64,000 nt of DNA from Kribbella sp. NBC_01245 (GCF_036226525.1 NZ_CP108487.1:2480001-2544000); one strand, 5' to 3'; shown: positions 18,156 through 26,444, numbered from the stretch's first letter. Notes: a model not told the origin generated them from the letters alone. Translations and numbers: made by a program.

Positions 18156-18294
18156 GGCGGGTTAACCACCAAGATGGCGGGTTCACCCTCGATATCGGAG
18201 GGGTTAACCCGCCAACTCGGGGGTTAACCCGTGAAATCCTGGGTTCCGGGCCGGATATACAGCCCGCGAACCCAGGATTTCGTACGTGAACCCC
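18156..18294. repeat. P4 palindrome cluster with GTTAAC hinges
   Basis: A related run in which palindromes are joined by GGGTTAACCC or GGTTCACC sequences. It includes a perfect 14-bp inverted pair, GAAATCCTGGGTTC (18233-18246) and its complement (18268-18281), around a 21-nt loop. Confidence 0.65.
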
Positions 18295-18375
18295 TTCAAA
18301 ACAAGGCGAAACGTGCATCGGGAGAGGCTGGCCACATTCGAGGTGGGTTACCACCTCGGAATGGCGGTTTCGAGG

Positions 18376-19960
18376 GGTCGTTGCAACACCGGGTTGGTTT
18401 CTAGGTGGTGAGTAGATCACGTAGGCGTTCGGCTGGGGTGTCCCAGTCGAGCGTTTTGCGTGGTCGCCCGTTGAGTTCTTGGGCGACGTGTTCGAGGTCT
18501 TCGGGTCCGTGGATGCTCAGGTCGGTGCCCTTGGGGAAGTACTGGCGCAGTAGTCCGTTGGTGTTTTCGTTGGTGCCGCGCTGCCAGGGGGAGTGCGGGT
18601 CGCAGAAGTAGACGGCCATGTCGGTGGCGATGGAGAACTGTTTGTGTTTGGCCATTTCGCAGCCCTGGTCCCAGGTCAGCGAGCCGCGCAGATGGCCGGG
18701 CAGGGTTTTCATCGTCGCGATGAGACCGTCGCGGACCTGTTCGGCGTCGTGGCCGCCGGGCAGGTGGACCAGCATCGTGTAGCGGGTGGTGCGTTCGACC
18801 AGGGTGGCGATCGCGGACCGGTTGTTCTCGCCCATGATCAGGTCGCCTTCCCAGTGGCCGGGAACCGCGCGATCGTCGGCCTCGGCGGGCCGCTCGGAGA
18901 TCATGATCATCTCCTCGACGAACCGGTGCTGGCGCTGGCCGGGCTGGCGTTGTGGTTTGCGGCGGGTCCGTCCGGTGCGCAGCGCGGTCTGGACTTCGCG
19001 TTTGAGGCCGCCGCGGGCCTGGAAGTAGAGCGCCTTGTAGATCGTCTCGTGGCTCACGCGCATGCTCTCGTCGTCGGGGAAGTCCTTGACGAGCCTGTTC
19101 GAAATCTGCTCCGGCGACAACTTCCGCTCCAGACCCAGCTCGACCTGCTCACGCAACGCGGGATCGGTGACCAGCTTTGAGGTCTTGGGCCGGGCCCTGG
19201 CGGCCGCAGCGTCGCGGTGGGCCTGGTGGGGCAGGTAGGTTCCTTCAACACTGTGGGCGCGGATCTCACGAGAGACTGTGGACTTGTCCTTGCCGATGCC
19301 GGCCGCGATCGCGGTCAAGGTGAGTTTGTTGACCCGCCCATCGGCGATCGCCAGCCGCTGGTCCAGGCACAGGTAACGGTCGCTGATCACCGCGTCAGCT
19401 GATGGGGTCATGGAAGTGGAGTATCGGGTTGTGGTGCCGTAGTCCACGACCCGCCCATCGGGATAGACCCGCGTGTTGCCCACCCTGCGGACCCCGTGAT
19501 GCCAGTCCCGCGCAGTACCCGGATGCACGCCCACCTCCTTGGCTGCGCGCGTGATGGACCAGCCCGCCTCCAGCAACTCCTCGAGGCGGACCCTGGCCTG
19601 GGTCTTGCGTTTCACGGCCCGCACCGCGGGAACCAGCCCGGCCACGACAAGGATCCGCCGGGCAGTGTCATGCCTCAACCCGCAGGCCGAACCCGCGCCA
19701 GTGATGTTCCCCGATTCCTTGAACACCGCGATGACCTGCTCCCGCAACGCATCAGTGATCACCGTGCGCGGACGCGAACCACGGCCACGAGCCCGCAAGA
19801 TCTCATAGCCACGACCACGCCCGATCCCCAACGACTCACACGCAGCCGCTACCCCGACCCCCGAATCCACCAGCCGCAACAAGGCAGCACCGTGACGCTC
19901 GTTGTCCTCCACAAACGACATAACCATCACAACTCCTCAAATCGAGGTGTTGCAACAACC
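18376..19960 (-). mobile_element. IS30-family insertion sequence
   Basis: About 1.58 kb with one transposase and terminal inverted repeats GGTCGTTGCAACACC (18376-18390) and the complement of GGTTGTTGCAACACC (19946-19960), one mismatch in 15. The exact ends could be a few bases inward (GTTGCAACACC is perfect), and no clear target duplication was seen. It sits at the centre of an inverted repeat with 34-nt arms (18342-18375 and 19961-19994), so it inserted into the middle of a palindrome. The transposase frame is intact, so the element may be active. Confidence 0.85.
18401..19927 (-). CDS. IS30-family transposase
   Basis: A 508-residue DDE transposase. The N-terminal half carries two helix-turn-helix regions (GWSITRAAKEVGVHPGTARDW and the IS30 motif LTAIAAGIGKDKSTVSREI). 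The rve-type catalytic core supplies the Asp of GHWEGDLIMG, the Asp of SLTWDQGCEMA and the Glu of PHSPWQRGTNENTNG. ATG 19927 is preferred, 6 nt after GAGGAG; GTG 19930 is too close to it. The protein is longer than the classic 383-residue IS30 transposase because of an extra N-terminal DNA-binding region, which is common among actinobacterial members. It catalyses cut-and-paste through circular intermediates. Confidence 0.93.
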   Translation of the reverse strand: MVMSFVEDNERHGAALLRLVDSGVGVAAACESLGIGRGRGYEILRARGRGSRPRTVITDALREQVIAVFKESGNITGAGSACGLRHDTARRILVVAGLVPAVRAVKRKTQARVRLEELLEAGWSITRAAKEVGVHPGTARDWHHGVRRVGNTRVYPDGRVVDYGTTTRYSTSMTPSADAVISDRYLCLDQRLAIADGRVNKLTLTAIAAGIGKDKSTVSREIRAHSVEGTYLPHQAHRDAAAARARPKTSKLVTDPALREQVELGLERKLSPEQISNRLVKDFPDDESMRVSHETIYKALYFQARGGLKREVQTALRTGRTRRKPQRQPGQRQHRFVEEMIMISERPAEADDRAVPGHWEGDLIMGENNRSAIATLVERTTRYTMLVHLPGGHDAEQVRDGLIATMKTLPGHLRGSLTWDQGCEMAKHKQFSIATDMAVYFCDPHSPWQRGTNENTNGLLRQYFPKGTDLSIHGPEDLEHVAQELNGRPRKTLDWDTPAERLRDLLTT

Positions 19961-20026
19961 ACGTGAACCCGCCAATCCGGGGTGGTAACCCACGCCCCGA
20001 TGGCTAGCACCGTCCGGGGCGTTGGT

Positions 20027-20074
20027 GGCGCGCATAACAAGGCACTTCGCGGGAGGGTTGTCCACAAATTGCGC
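20027..20074 (-). repeat. 47-nt conserved motif with DnaA-box sequence, right copy
   Basis: Inverted copy of 17783-17829 with about two differences. It contains the perfect DnaA-box sequence TTGTCCACA (20058-20066). Two boxes 2.2 kb apart do not make an origin. Confidence 0.75.
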
Positions 20075-20120
20075 GAGGGGTCGGAAATCGGGGCGGGAAG
20101 TGTCAACCAACCGCGAGCGC

Positions 20121-20277
20121 AGCGTGGATGGCGGCACGGTAGCTGGGATGGCCGCACGGTAGCTGGGATGGCGCGAGGGCAGCGGGGGATGGCCGGAAGG
20201 CAGCGGGGATGGCCGGAGGGTGCGGGAAGGGCAGTGGGTGCGGGACGGGCGGGAGGCAGCGGGAATGGCGGAGGGGT
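20121..20277. repeat. Degenerate 20-bp tandem repeat
   Basis: Five consecutive units of about 20 bp related to AGCTGGGATGGCCGCACGGT (20121-20221), then a G-rich spacer and one more unit at 20258-20277. Units drift from left to right. There are no spacers, so it is not a CRISPR array. Confidence 0.75.
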
Positions 20278-20304
20278 GCGGGAGGCGTGCGAACGGGCAC
20301 ACCT

Positions 20305-20443
20305 CACCCGTCCCCTGAGATAGCGCGCGGTACTTGGTCGGGTCGGGGTGGGTCAAGGGCGCGTTAGCGTCGGCGGTAGCCGATGGAGCCCTTGACGCGG
20401 CCCGGGCCGACCTGACAATTCGGAAGAGCTCAGGGGGCGGGTG
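20305..20443 (-). repeat. MITE-like palindromic element, copy B (inverted)
   Basis: Copy of the element in reverse orientation, bounded by CACCCGTCCCCTGA (20305-20318) and TCAGGGGGCGGGTG (20430-20443). Its outer flank, read on the minus strand, has GGGTTGTGTTGGTTGC in common with the flank of copy D at 55773-55788, so conservation extends beyond the terminal repeats. It lies 37 bases after the sixA stop, in that gene's direction. Confidence 0.83.
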
Positions 20444-20480
20444 CAACCAACACAACCCGGCCCAAAGGACGAGAGGTCGG

Positions 20481-21011
20481 TTAGCCGCGGGGGATTACGT
20501 AGTCGGTGAGGGTGGCCTCGTTGGTGGTGAGGTCGGGCCATGGCGAGTTGTGGCGGAGGACGGCGAGGCCGCTGGTGGGGTACTTCTCGGTCAAAGCGAC
20601 GCGTGCCTCGTCCGATGACGGGGAGGCTAGTTCGTCGGCTAGCCAGGGGATGCCTGGGGCGTGGCCGACCACGATTACGGTGCGGGCGTCGTCGGGGACA
20701 TCACGGAGAACCTCGAGCAAAGACTCCGGGTAGGCGTTATAGATCCGCCGATCGAACCAGACGTCACCGGCCGAAGCGCCTGCCGACGCGGCGTACTGCC
20801 AAGTCTCGCGAGTCCGCTCAGCCGGCGAACAGAGCACCAGGTCAGCCACGATGTTCGCCGCCGCAAGCCACCGCCCGGCCTCAGCCGCGTCAGCCCGCCC
20901 GCGCGGCGCCAATGGACGCTCCAAATCGGGCATCGACTCGGGCGGGACAGCCTTCGCGTGACGCAACAACACGAGGGTGCGATCGACGAGCAGGTCGGAC
21001 GGGTCAGCCAT
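20481..21011 (-). CDS. sixA: SixA-type phosphohistidine phosphatase
   Basis: A 176-residue member of the histidine phosphatase superfamily of the short SixA type, which removes phosphate from phosphohistidine or other phosphoester substrates. The catalytic signature LVLLRHAKA contains the nucleophile His 18, and the second His is in VIVVGHAPGI. The start ATG 21011 gives the usual SixA length; an in-frame start at 21134 would overlap the metF 3' end. It follows metF by 16 bases on the same strand, probably as one operon. The specific substrate is unknown. Confidence 0.85.
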   Translation of the reverse strand: MADPSDLLVDRTLVLLRHAKAVPPESMPDLERPLAPRGRADAAEAGRWLAAANIVADLVLCSPAERTRETWQYAASAGASAGDVWFDRRIYNAYPESLLEVLRDVPDDARTVIVVGHAPGIPWLADELASPSSDEARVALTEKYPTSGLAVLRHNSPWPDLTTNEATLTDYVIPRG

Positions 21012-21027
21012 CGAACCAAGGGGCCTT

Positions 21028-21960
21028 TCAGCTCGCCCGAACATCGGCGGCAACGTGGGACTGCAGGTTCTGGAAGACCTCGCGCGTCGCCGTCGACCGG
21101 TTGAGGGTGATGAAGTGGATGCCAGGAGCGCCACCAGCGAGCAATCGGTCGGACAGCTCGGTGGCGATCTCGATGCCGACGGCCCGGACCGCGGCGGGAT
21201 CCCCGTCCACGGCGTACAGCCGGTCGGTCACCTCGGCGGGCAGGGCCATACCGGTCAGCTCGGCCATCCGGTGGATCTGCTTGACGTTCGTCACCGGCAT
21301 GATGCCGGGCAGGATCGGCATCTCGCAGCCGAGCGCGGCCACCCTGTCGACCAGCTGGAAGTAGTCGTCCGCGCGGAAGAACATCTGCGTGATCGCGTAA
21401 TCCGCGCCCGCCTCGGCCTTCGCCACCAGCACGCGCGCGTCCGCATCCAGGTCGGCGGCCTCCGGATGCTTGTCCGGGAAAGCGGCCACTCCGACACAGA
21501 AGTCGCCGAGCTCACGCACCAGCGAGACCAGCTCGACCGCGTGGTTCAGGCCTTCGGGGTGGGCGATCCACTCCTTCGTCGGACCACCAGGCGGGTCGCC
21601 GCGCAGCGCCAGCACGTTCCGCACGCCTGCCCCGGCGTACGCGCCGATCACCGAGCGCAGCTCGTCGCGGGAGTGCGCGACACAGGTGAGGTGGCCGATC
21701 GGGGTGAGCGAGGTGTCCTGGGCGACGCGCTCGGTCACCCGGATGGTGCCGTCGCGGGTGCTGCCGCCGGCGCCGTACGTGATCGAGACGAACGTCGGCC
21801 GGAGCTGCTCGATCTCGCGGATCGCCCGCCAGAGCACCTCTTCGGCCTCAGGTGTTTTCGGTGGAAAGAACTCGAACGAGAACGACTTGTCCCCGGCCGC
21901 GAGCAACTCGCGGACGGTCGGTGCACTGCTCTTGCGCATCGAAGGGAAACCGGTCGCCAT
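21028..21960 (-). CDS. metF: Methylenetetrahydrofolate reductase
   Basis: FAD enzyme reducing 5,10-methylene-THF to 5-methyl-THF for methionine synthesis. The 310-residue product has the family core: SFEFFPPKTPEAEEVLW near the N-terminus, the barrel segments SITYGAGGSTRD, HLTCVAHSRDEL, NVLALRGDPPGG and AITQMFFRADDYF, and MPVTNVKQIHRMAELTG. ATG 21960 is preferred, with ATG 21939 possible; neither has a strong ribosome site. It is divergent from the prenyl synthase gene with 58 bases between them, the same arrangement as the metF-like and idsA2 genes of mycobacteria. Confidence 0.93.
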   Translation of the reverse strand: MATGFPSMRKSSAPTVRELLAAGDKSFSFEFFPPKTPEAEEVLWRAIREIEQLRPTFVSITYGAGGSTRDGTIRVTERVAQDTSLTPIGHLTCVAHSRDELRSVIGAYAGAGVRNVLALRGDPPGGPTKEWIAHPEGLNHAVELVSLVRELGDFCVGVAAFPDKHPEAADLDADARVLVAKAEAGADYAITQMFFRADDYFQLVDRVAALGCEMPILPGIMPVTNVKQIHRMAELTGMALPAEVTDRLYAVDGDPAAVRAVGIEIATELSDRLLAGGAPGIHFITLNRSTATREVFQNLQSHVAADVRAS

Positions 21961-22018
21961 GGGCACCAGGCTACCCGGACCGACCGGGTCACCGCGCGGA
22001 CCGACTACTCTCCGAGAC

Positions 22019-23092
22019 GTGGACCCTGACGCAACGAACATCGCGGGCGGAGTGCAGCTCGCCCTGACCAGCTTTCTCGACATCCAGCAGAAGCGGCTCG
22101 CCGCGCTCGGGCCGGAGCTCGAGGCCCAGGTGGACGCCGCCCGGGATGCGACCAGCGGCGGCAAGCGGTTGCGCCCCGCCTTCTGCTACTGGGGTTTCCG
22201 GGCCGCCGGCGGTGATCCGCAGCTGCCGATCCTCAAGGCCGCCGCGAGCCTCGAGATGTTGCACGTCAGCGCCCTCGTCCACGACGACGTGATGGATTCC
22301 TCCGATGTTCGGCGTGGGGCGCCCTCCGCGCACCGGCGGTTCGAGGCGTTGCAGCGGGCGCGGACCGAGCAGACCGGCAAGGGTGGTGACGCGGCGAGCT
22401 TCGGCGTTGGTGCCGCGATCCTGCTGGGCGATCTGTGTCTGGTCTGGGCCGACGAGATGCTGCACACGTCCGGGTTCAGTACCGAGGCGCTGGGCCGGGC
22501 CGAGAAGTTCTTCGACGCCGTCCGGATCGAGGTCACCGCCGGGCAGTACCTCGACCTCGTCGCGCAGGCCAGTGGTGAGGCCGACATGGATCGGGCCCTG
22601 CGGGTGCTGCGGTTCAAGTCCGCCACGTACACGGTCGAGCGGCCGCTGCACATCGGCGCGGCCCTGGCGGGTGGTGGGCAGGGGTTGATCGATGCCCTGT
22701 CGTCGTACGGCCTGCCGCTCGGCGAGGCGTTCCAGTTACGTGACGACCTGCTCGGGGTTTTCGGCGATCCGAAGCTGACCGGCAAACCCGCCGGGGACGA
22801 TCTGCGCGAGGGCAAGCGGACCGTGCTCACGACGTACGCCGTGGAGCACGCGTCGGCGGCACAGCTGGCGGAGTTCGACCGGCACTTCGGTCGCGACGAG
22901 CTGACCGATGACGAGGTGCAGGTGCTGCGCGAGATCCTCCAGGACACCGGCGCGGTGCAGGCCTGCGAGGACCTCATCACCGAGCGGACCGAGGACGCCA
23001 TGGCCTCACTCGGCAAGGCGCCGATCGACGACGCCGAGACCCGCGAAGCCCTTGCCGCACTCGCGGTTGCCGCTACGACCCGCTCAGTCTGA
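22019..23092 (+). CDS. Polyprenyl (geranylgeranyl) diphosphate synthase
   Basis: All-trans isoprenyl diphosphate synthase that condenses isopentenyl units onto an allylic diphosphate. The 357-residue product has the first Asp-rich motif DDVMD at residues 89-93, preceded by GGKRLRP and MLHVSALVH, and the second motif in FQLRDDLLGVFGDP with GKPAGDDLREGKRT following. Chain length cannot be fixed, but this form (idsA type) is usually C20. The start is GTG 22019; TACTCT about 8 bases upstream suggests a leaderless transcript. It could feed polyprenol phosphate synthesis, which the mannose synthase at 57930 would use. Confidence 0.9.
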   Translation: MDPDATNIAGGVQLALTSFLDIQQKRLAALGPELEAQVDAARDATSGGKRLRPAFCYWGFRAAGGDPQLPILKAAASLEMLHVSALVHDDVMDSSDVRRGAPSAHRRFEALQRARTEQTGKGGDAASFGVGAAILLGDLCLVWADEMLHTSGFSTEALGRAEKFFDAVRIEVTAGQYLDLVAQASGEADMDRALRVLRFKSATYTVERPLHIGAALAGGGQGLIDALSSYGLPLGEAFQLRDDLLGVFGDPKLTGKPAGDDLREGKRTVLTTYAVEHASAAQLAEFDRHFGRDELTDDEVQVLREILQDTGAVQACEDLITERTEDAMASLGKAPIDDAETREALAALAVAATTRSV

Positions 23093-23497
23093 GCCGGCGA
23101 CCATCGCGATCAGCTTGAGCAGGTCGGAGCTGGCGGTGACGTCGCCGAGCACGATGATCTTGAGCACCGAGCGCTCCTCGTCGTACATGGTCTCGACCTG
23201 GAGCCGGCCGTCCTCGGCGCGGCGGCCGTTCAGCGCGGCGAGCACGTGGGTGCTGATCCGGTCGGCGCCGGCCCGGTCGACACCGTCGATCTGGACGATG
23301 CTCGACACCTCGAGACGCCGCTCGCCGGTGACCTCGGGCAGACCGGTCAGGGCCGCCAGATCCTCGCGGGCGATGCGGTACTGCTTGCCGATCCGGACCG
23401 CCTTCAGTTTGCCGTCGCGCACGTAGTTCCGGACCGTGCGCACGTGCAGACCCAATCGGTCGGCCACCTGCTCGACCGAGTAGAGCTCCTGAGGCAT
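23084..23497 (-). CDS. Excisionase/MerR-type helix-turn-helix protein
   Basis: A 137-residue cytoplasmic protein with an N-terminal HTH of the excisionase type (LYSVEQVADRLGLHVRTVRNYVRDGKLKAVRIGKQYRI, residues about 4-42) and a C-terminal 80-residue region ending in a beta-rich stretch (VETMYDEERSVLKIIVLG). It is probably a DNA-binding regulator. ATG 23497 is preferred; ATG 23518 overlaps the divergent gene's start. TATCAT just upstream could be a -10 for a leaderless message. Its last 9 bases overlap the convergent prenyl synthase gene. It is not part of a phage or integrase locus here. Confidence 0.8.
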   Translation of the reverse strand: MPQELYSVEQVADRLGLHVRTVRNYVRDGKLKAVRIGKQYRIAREDLAALTGLPEVTGERRLEVSSIVQIDGVDRAGADRISTHVLAALNGRRAEDGRLQVETMYDEERSVLKIIVLGDVTASSDLLKLIAMVAGSD

Positions 23498-23516
23498 GCC
23501 CTCATGATAGGTAGAC

Positions 23517-24230
23517 ATGGAGCCCGAACCGGTCAGCGTCACCGCACCACCGCTCCCCCGGCCGCACCTGCTGCGCCAGCAATGGCTCGACCTCACGTTC
23601 CTGCACTGGGCCGTCGAGCCGGCGTCGGTCGAGCGGTACTACCCGCCCGGCACCCGGCCGGACACGTTCGAGGGCAAGACGTACGTCGGGCTGATTCCCT
23701 TCCGCATGCTCGGCACTGGCTTTGCCCACGGCCCGGCGATGCCCTGGCTCGGCAGCTTCCTGGAAACCAACGTGCGGCTCTACTCGGTCGACCGGACCGG
23801 CCGTCGCGGCGTGATCTTCCTCAGCCTCGACGCGAACCGGGTCCCGGTCGTCGCGGCCGCCCGCGCGATCTTCGGTCTGCCGTATCGCTGGACGCGGCTG
23901 CGGTACGCCGCAATCGGGGACATCCACACGTACGTCGCCGAGCGCGGGCCGAGCCGGATCCAGATCCGCGCGGGCGAACCGCTGACGGCCGGGCCGCTCG
24001 AGCATTGGCTCACCGCGCGCTGGGGTCTGCACGTCGCCCACCTCGGCAAAACCTGGTACCTGCCGAACGAGCATCCCGCCTGGACGTTGCGCAGCGCCGA
24101 ACTCCTCGACCTCGACGACGGCCTACTCGCCACCCACGGCCTCGGCCACCTCACCACCCGGCCGCCGGACCACCTCGCGTTCAGCCACGGCGTGCCGGTC
24201 TCGTTCGGCCATCCGGTTCTACTCGAGTAG
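23517..24230 (+). CDS. DUF2071 (YqjF-like) protein
   Basis: A 237-residue protein of the DUF2071 family (YqjF in Bacillus), function unknown. Family features are QQWLDLTFLHWAVEPASVERYYPPG near the N-terminus, YVGLIPFRM, the central NVRLYSVDRTGRRGVIFLSLDANR and the C-terminal FSHGVPVSFGHP. No signal peptide or membrane segment. It is divergent from the HTH gene across only 19 bases, so the two may share control. Its last 12 bases overlap the convergent luciferase-like oxidoreductase gene. Confidence 0.85.
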   Translation: MEPEPVSVTAPPLPRPHLLRQQWLDLTFLHWAVEPASVERYYPPGTRPDTFEGKTYVGLIPFRMLGTGFAHGPAMPWLGSFLETNVRLYSVDRTGRRGVIFLSLDANRVPVVAAARAIFGLPYRWTRLRYAAIGDIHTYVAERGPSRIQIRAGEPLTAGPLEHWLTARWGLHVAHLGKTWYLPNEHPAWTLRSAELLDLDDGLLATHGLGHLTTRPPDHLAFSHGVPVSFGHPVLLE

Positions 24231-25076
24231 ACCGCGAGCCCGTTCCAGTACGGCGATGTGCTCCGCGCCGGTCAAGCCGAGCCCCATCGTGTTCACGCCG
24301 AGGTGCGTCGCGCCCAAGTCGCGCCACGCGGCGGCGTACGCGGGCCACTCCGGCTCCGGTACGGCGGACAGCGTCAGGTGAGCCTCGATCCCGATGGCGT
24401 CCGAGTTGCGGCCGGCCTCCTCGGCGTACCGCTTGAGCTGATCGACCATCGCCCGCGCCTTCTCGTCCGGCCGCCTCTGCGGGAACCACCCGTCGCCAAT
24501 GCGAGCCGTCCGCTTCAGCACTGCATCGGCACCACCGCCGAACCACACCGGGATCGATCGCCGCGGCGGCAACGGACGCAGACCCGCGTTGTCGATGTGG
24601 TGCCACTTGCCGTCGTACGTCACGAGGTCGTCGGCCCAGAGCTTCCGCATCACCTCGACCTGTTCGGTCATCCGCGCGCCTCGCTGGCTGAACGGCACGC
24701 CCAGCGCGTCGTACTCGACCTCGTTCCAGCCGATGCCGACACCGAGGCGCAACCGGCCACCACTCAGTACGTCGACCTCGGCGGCCTGTTTCGCGACGAG
24801 CGCGGTCTGACGTTGCGGCAGGATCACCACGTTCGTGACGAGCTCGACCGTGGTGGTCAGCGCTGCGAAGTACCCGAACAGCACGAGCACCTCGTGGAAC
24901 GAGTCGTCGCTGGTATATCCCCGCCACCCCGGCCTGGTGTTGACGCCGGCCCCGAGCACATGGTCATACGCCAACAGGTGCTGGTAACCCGCGGCCTCGG
25001 CCGCCTGCGCCCAGTCGCGGACCACCGCCGGGTCGTGGCCGATCTCCATTTGCGGGAGGACCGCTCCGATTCGCAT
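24219..25076 (-). CDS. LLM-class F420-dependent oxidoreductase
   Basis: A 285-residue luciferase-like monooxygenase-fold enzyme of the TIGR03619 type, which in actinobacteria uses coenzyme F420 rather than FMN. Visible family segments are MRIGAVLPQMEIG at the N-terminus, AAEAAGYQHLLAYDHVLG, the non-prolyl-like strand NVVILPQRQTALVAKQAAEVDVLSGGRLRLGVGIGWNEVEYDALG and PVWFGGGADAVLKRTARIGDGWFP. The substrate is unknown. It stands alone on the minus strand and diverges from the NmrA-like gene across 36 bases. Confidence 0.88.
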   Translation of the reverse strand: MRIGAVLPQMEIGHDPAVVRDWAQAAEAAGYQHLLAYDHVLGAGVNTRPGWRGYTSDDSFHEVLVLFGYFAALTTTVELVTNVVILPQRQTALVAKQAAEVDVLSGGRLRLGVGIGWNEVEYDALGVPFSQRGARMTEQVEVMRKLWADDLVTYDGKWHHIDNAGLRPLPPRRSIPVWFGGGADAVLKRTARIGDGWFPQRRPDEKARAMVDQLKRYAEEAGRNSDAIGIEAHLTLSAVPEPEWPAYAAAWRDLGATHLGVNTMGLGLTGAEHIAVLERARGLLE

Positions 25077-25112
25077 ACCAACGCCTCTTCACTAGCTGGC
25101 AGGATCGCACCC

Positions 25113-25937
25113 ATGATTCTCGTGTGTGGGGCGACGGGCAACGTGGGCAGCGCGGTTGCGACAGCTGCCGTCAAAGCAGGTCAGCCAGTGCGGGCAGTAG
25201 TTCGTCGTGCCGGCAGTGAGCCCGCAGGAGCTGAAGCCATCATTGGCGACCTCAACCAGCCCGAGACGTTCCTGGACAGCCTGAGCGGAGTAGACGGCCT
25301 CTTCATGCTCAGCGGCTACAACGACGAGACCAAGCTGCTAGAGGCCGCAGCAGCTGCCGGTGTTCGGCATGTAGCGCTCCTATCCAGCGGATCGCTAGAC
25401 GGCACCGACACCAACAACGCCGTCGCCGCCTACCACCAGGCTTCAGAAGACGCCGTACGTCGCTCAGGCCTCGCTTGGACCTTCCTGCGGCCTACAAGCT
25501 TCATGTCGAACGCCCTCCGCTGGCGAGACCAACTACGCGACGGCAACCTCATCCGCGCGCAATGGCCCGACGTACCAATCGCCACCATCGACCCCCGGGA
25601 TATCGCCGACGTAGCCGTCCAAGCGCTCACCAATGACGTATCGAACGCGACGTACCGTCTGACCGGCCCAGAGGCGCTGACCCCGGCACAACAAGTAGCG
25701 ATCCTCGCGGAGGCCCTCAACCGCCCACTCGAGTTCTACGGCCTAACCCGCGCCGAGACTCACGCAGAACTCGCAGCCACCACGCCCCCGCCGTACGCCC
25801 AAGCCTTCGAGAGCTTCTTCGGCGACCACACCGTCGACGAAACCACCGTCCGCGACACCGTCCCCCAACTCCTCAACCGCCCCGCCCGCACCTTCACCCA
25901 ATGGTGCACCGACAACGCCGACGCCTTCACGAAATGA
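25113..25937 (+). CDS. NmrA-like NAD(P)H-binding protein (atypical SDR)
   Basis: A 274-residue atypical short-chain dehydrogenase related to NmrA and QOR2-type NAD(P)H-binding proteins. The N-terminus MILVCGATGNVGSAVATAAVKAG is the dinucleotide fold, DGLFMLSG and HVALLSSGSLDG follow, and the Ser-Tyr-Lys triad is absent, as usual in this group. YHQASEDAVRRSGLAWTFLRP is a family hallmark. AGGA lies 9 nt before ATG 25113. Its stop overlaps the start of the broken SDR gene by 4 bases. It may be a redox sensor or an oxidoreductase. Confidence 0.87.
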   Translation: MILVCGATGNVGSAVATAAVKAGQPVRAVVRRAGSEPAGAEAIIGDLNQPETFLDSLSGVDGLFMLSGYNDETKLLEAAAAAGVRHVALLSSGSLDGTDTNNAVAAYHQASEDAVRRSGLAWTFLRPTSFMSNALRWRDQLRDGNLIRAQWPDVPIATIDPRDIADVAVQALTNDVSNATYRLTGPEALTPAQQVAILAEALNRPLEFYGLTRAETHAELAATTPPPYAQAFESFFGDHTVDETTVRDTVPQLLNRPARTFTQWCTDNADAFTK

Positions 25938-26444
25938 CGATCGCGATAGTGACGGGCGCCGCCGGCGGTATCGGCGGCGCCATCGTCGACGTACTCCGCA
26001 CGGCCGGCTGGCAAGTGGCCGGCCTCGACCTCCAACCAGGCGGCGCCGATCTCGACCTCATCGTGGACCTGGCCGATCCCGCGGCGCTCGACCTCAGCGT
26101 CATCACGGACCGACTCGGTGCGCCGACGGCACTCGTCAACGCGGCCGGCCTCTACCAGGCGACCAACCTGCTCGAAACCACCCCGCGTACGCGGCGCGCG
26201 TGCTCGCGGTCAACGTCGCGGCGCCGATCGAGCTCTGCCGCCAATTCATCAGCAAGCATCTCGCTGACGGGACCGAGGGCTCGATCGTCAACATCGCCTC
26301 GGTCGTCGCGCATACCGGCAGCGAGGATCCGTCGTACGGCGCGTCGAAGGGTGCGCTGGTCAGTCTGACCAAGGGCCTGGCCAAGACGTACGGCGGCCGA
26401 ACGTCAACGGTGCCATCCTCGACGTCAACGGCGGATTGGTCTGA
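25934..26444 (+). pseudogene. Broken short-chain dehydrogenase gene
   Basis: Remnant of a classical SDR of about 240 residues. It starts at ATG 25934 with MTIAIVTGAAGGIGGAIVDVL and TALVNAAGLYQATNLLETTP. The frame then shifts near 26182-26186 and continues with RVLAVNVAAPIELCRQFI, SIVNIASVVAHTGS and the active-site-type YGASKGALVSLTKGLAK. Near 26398 the usual 60-80 residues before the C-terminus are missing, and a third frame reads NVNGAILDVNGGLV followed by a stop at 26442-26444, which is the family's C-terminal strand. So there is at least one frameshift and one deletion. It was co-translated with the NmrA-like gene (ATGA overlap). Confidence 0.85.

Noticed and set aside
17541..18289. Several 60-170-codon frames in the repeat island
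   Set aside because: They translate palindromic repeats and recur as such at the other islands; no ribosome sites or domains.
17783..20074. Possible replication origin from DnaA-box sequences
   Set aside because: Only two boxes 2.2 kb apart, separated by an IS element, and no dnaA/dnaN context.
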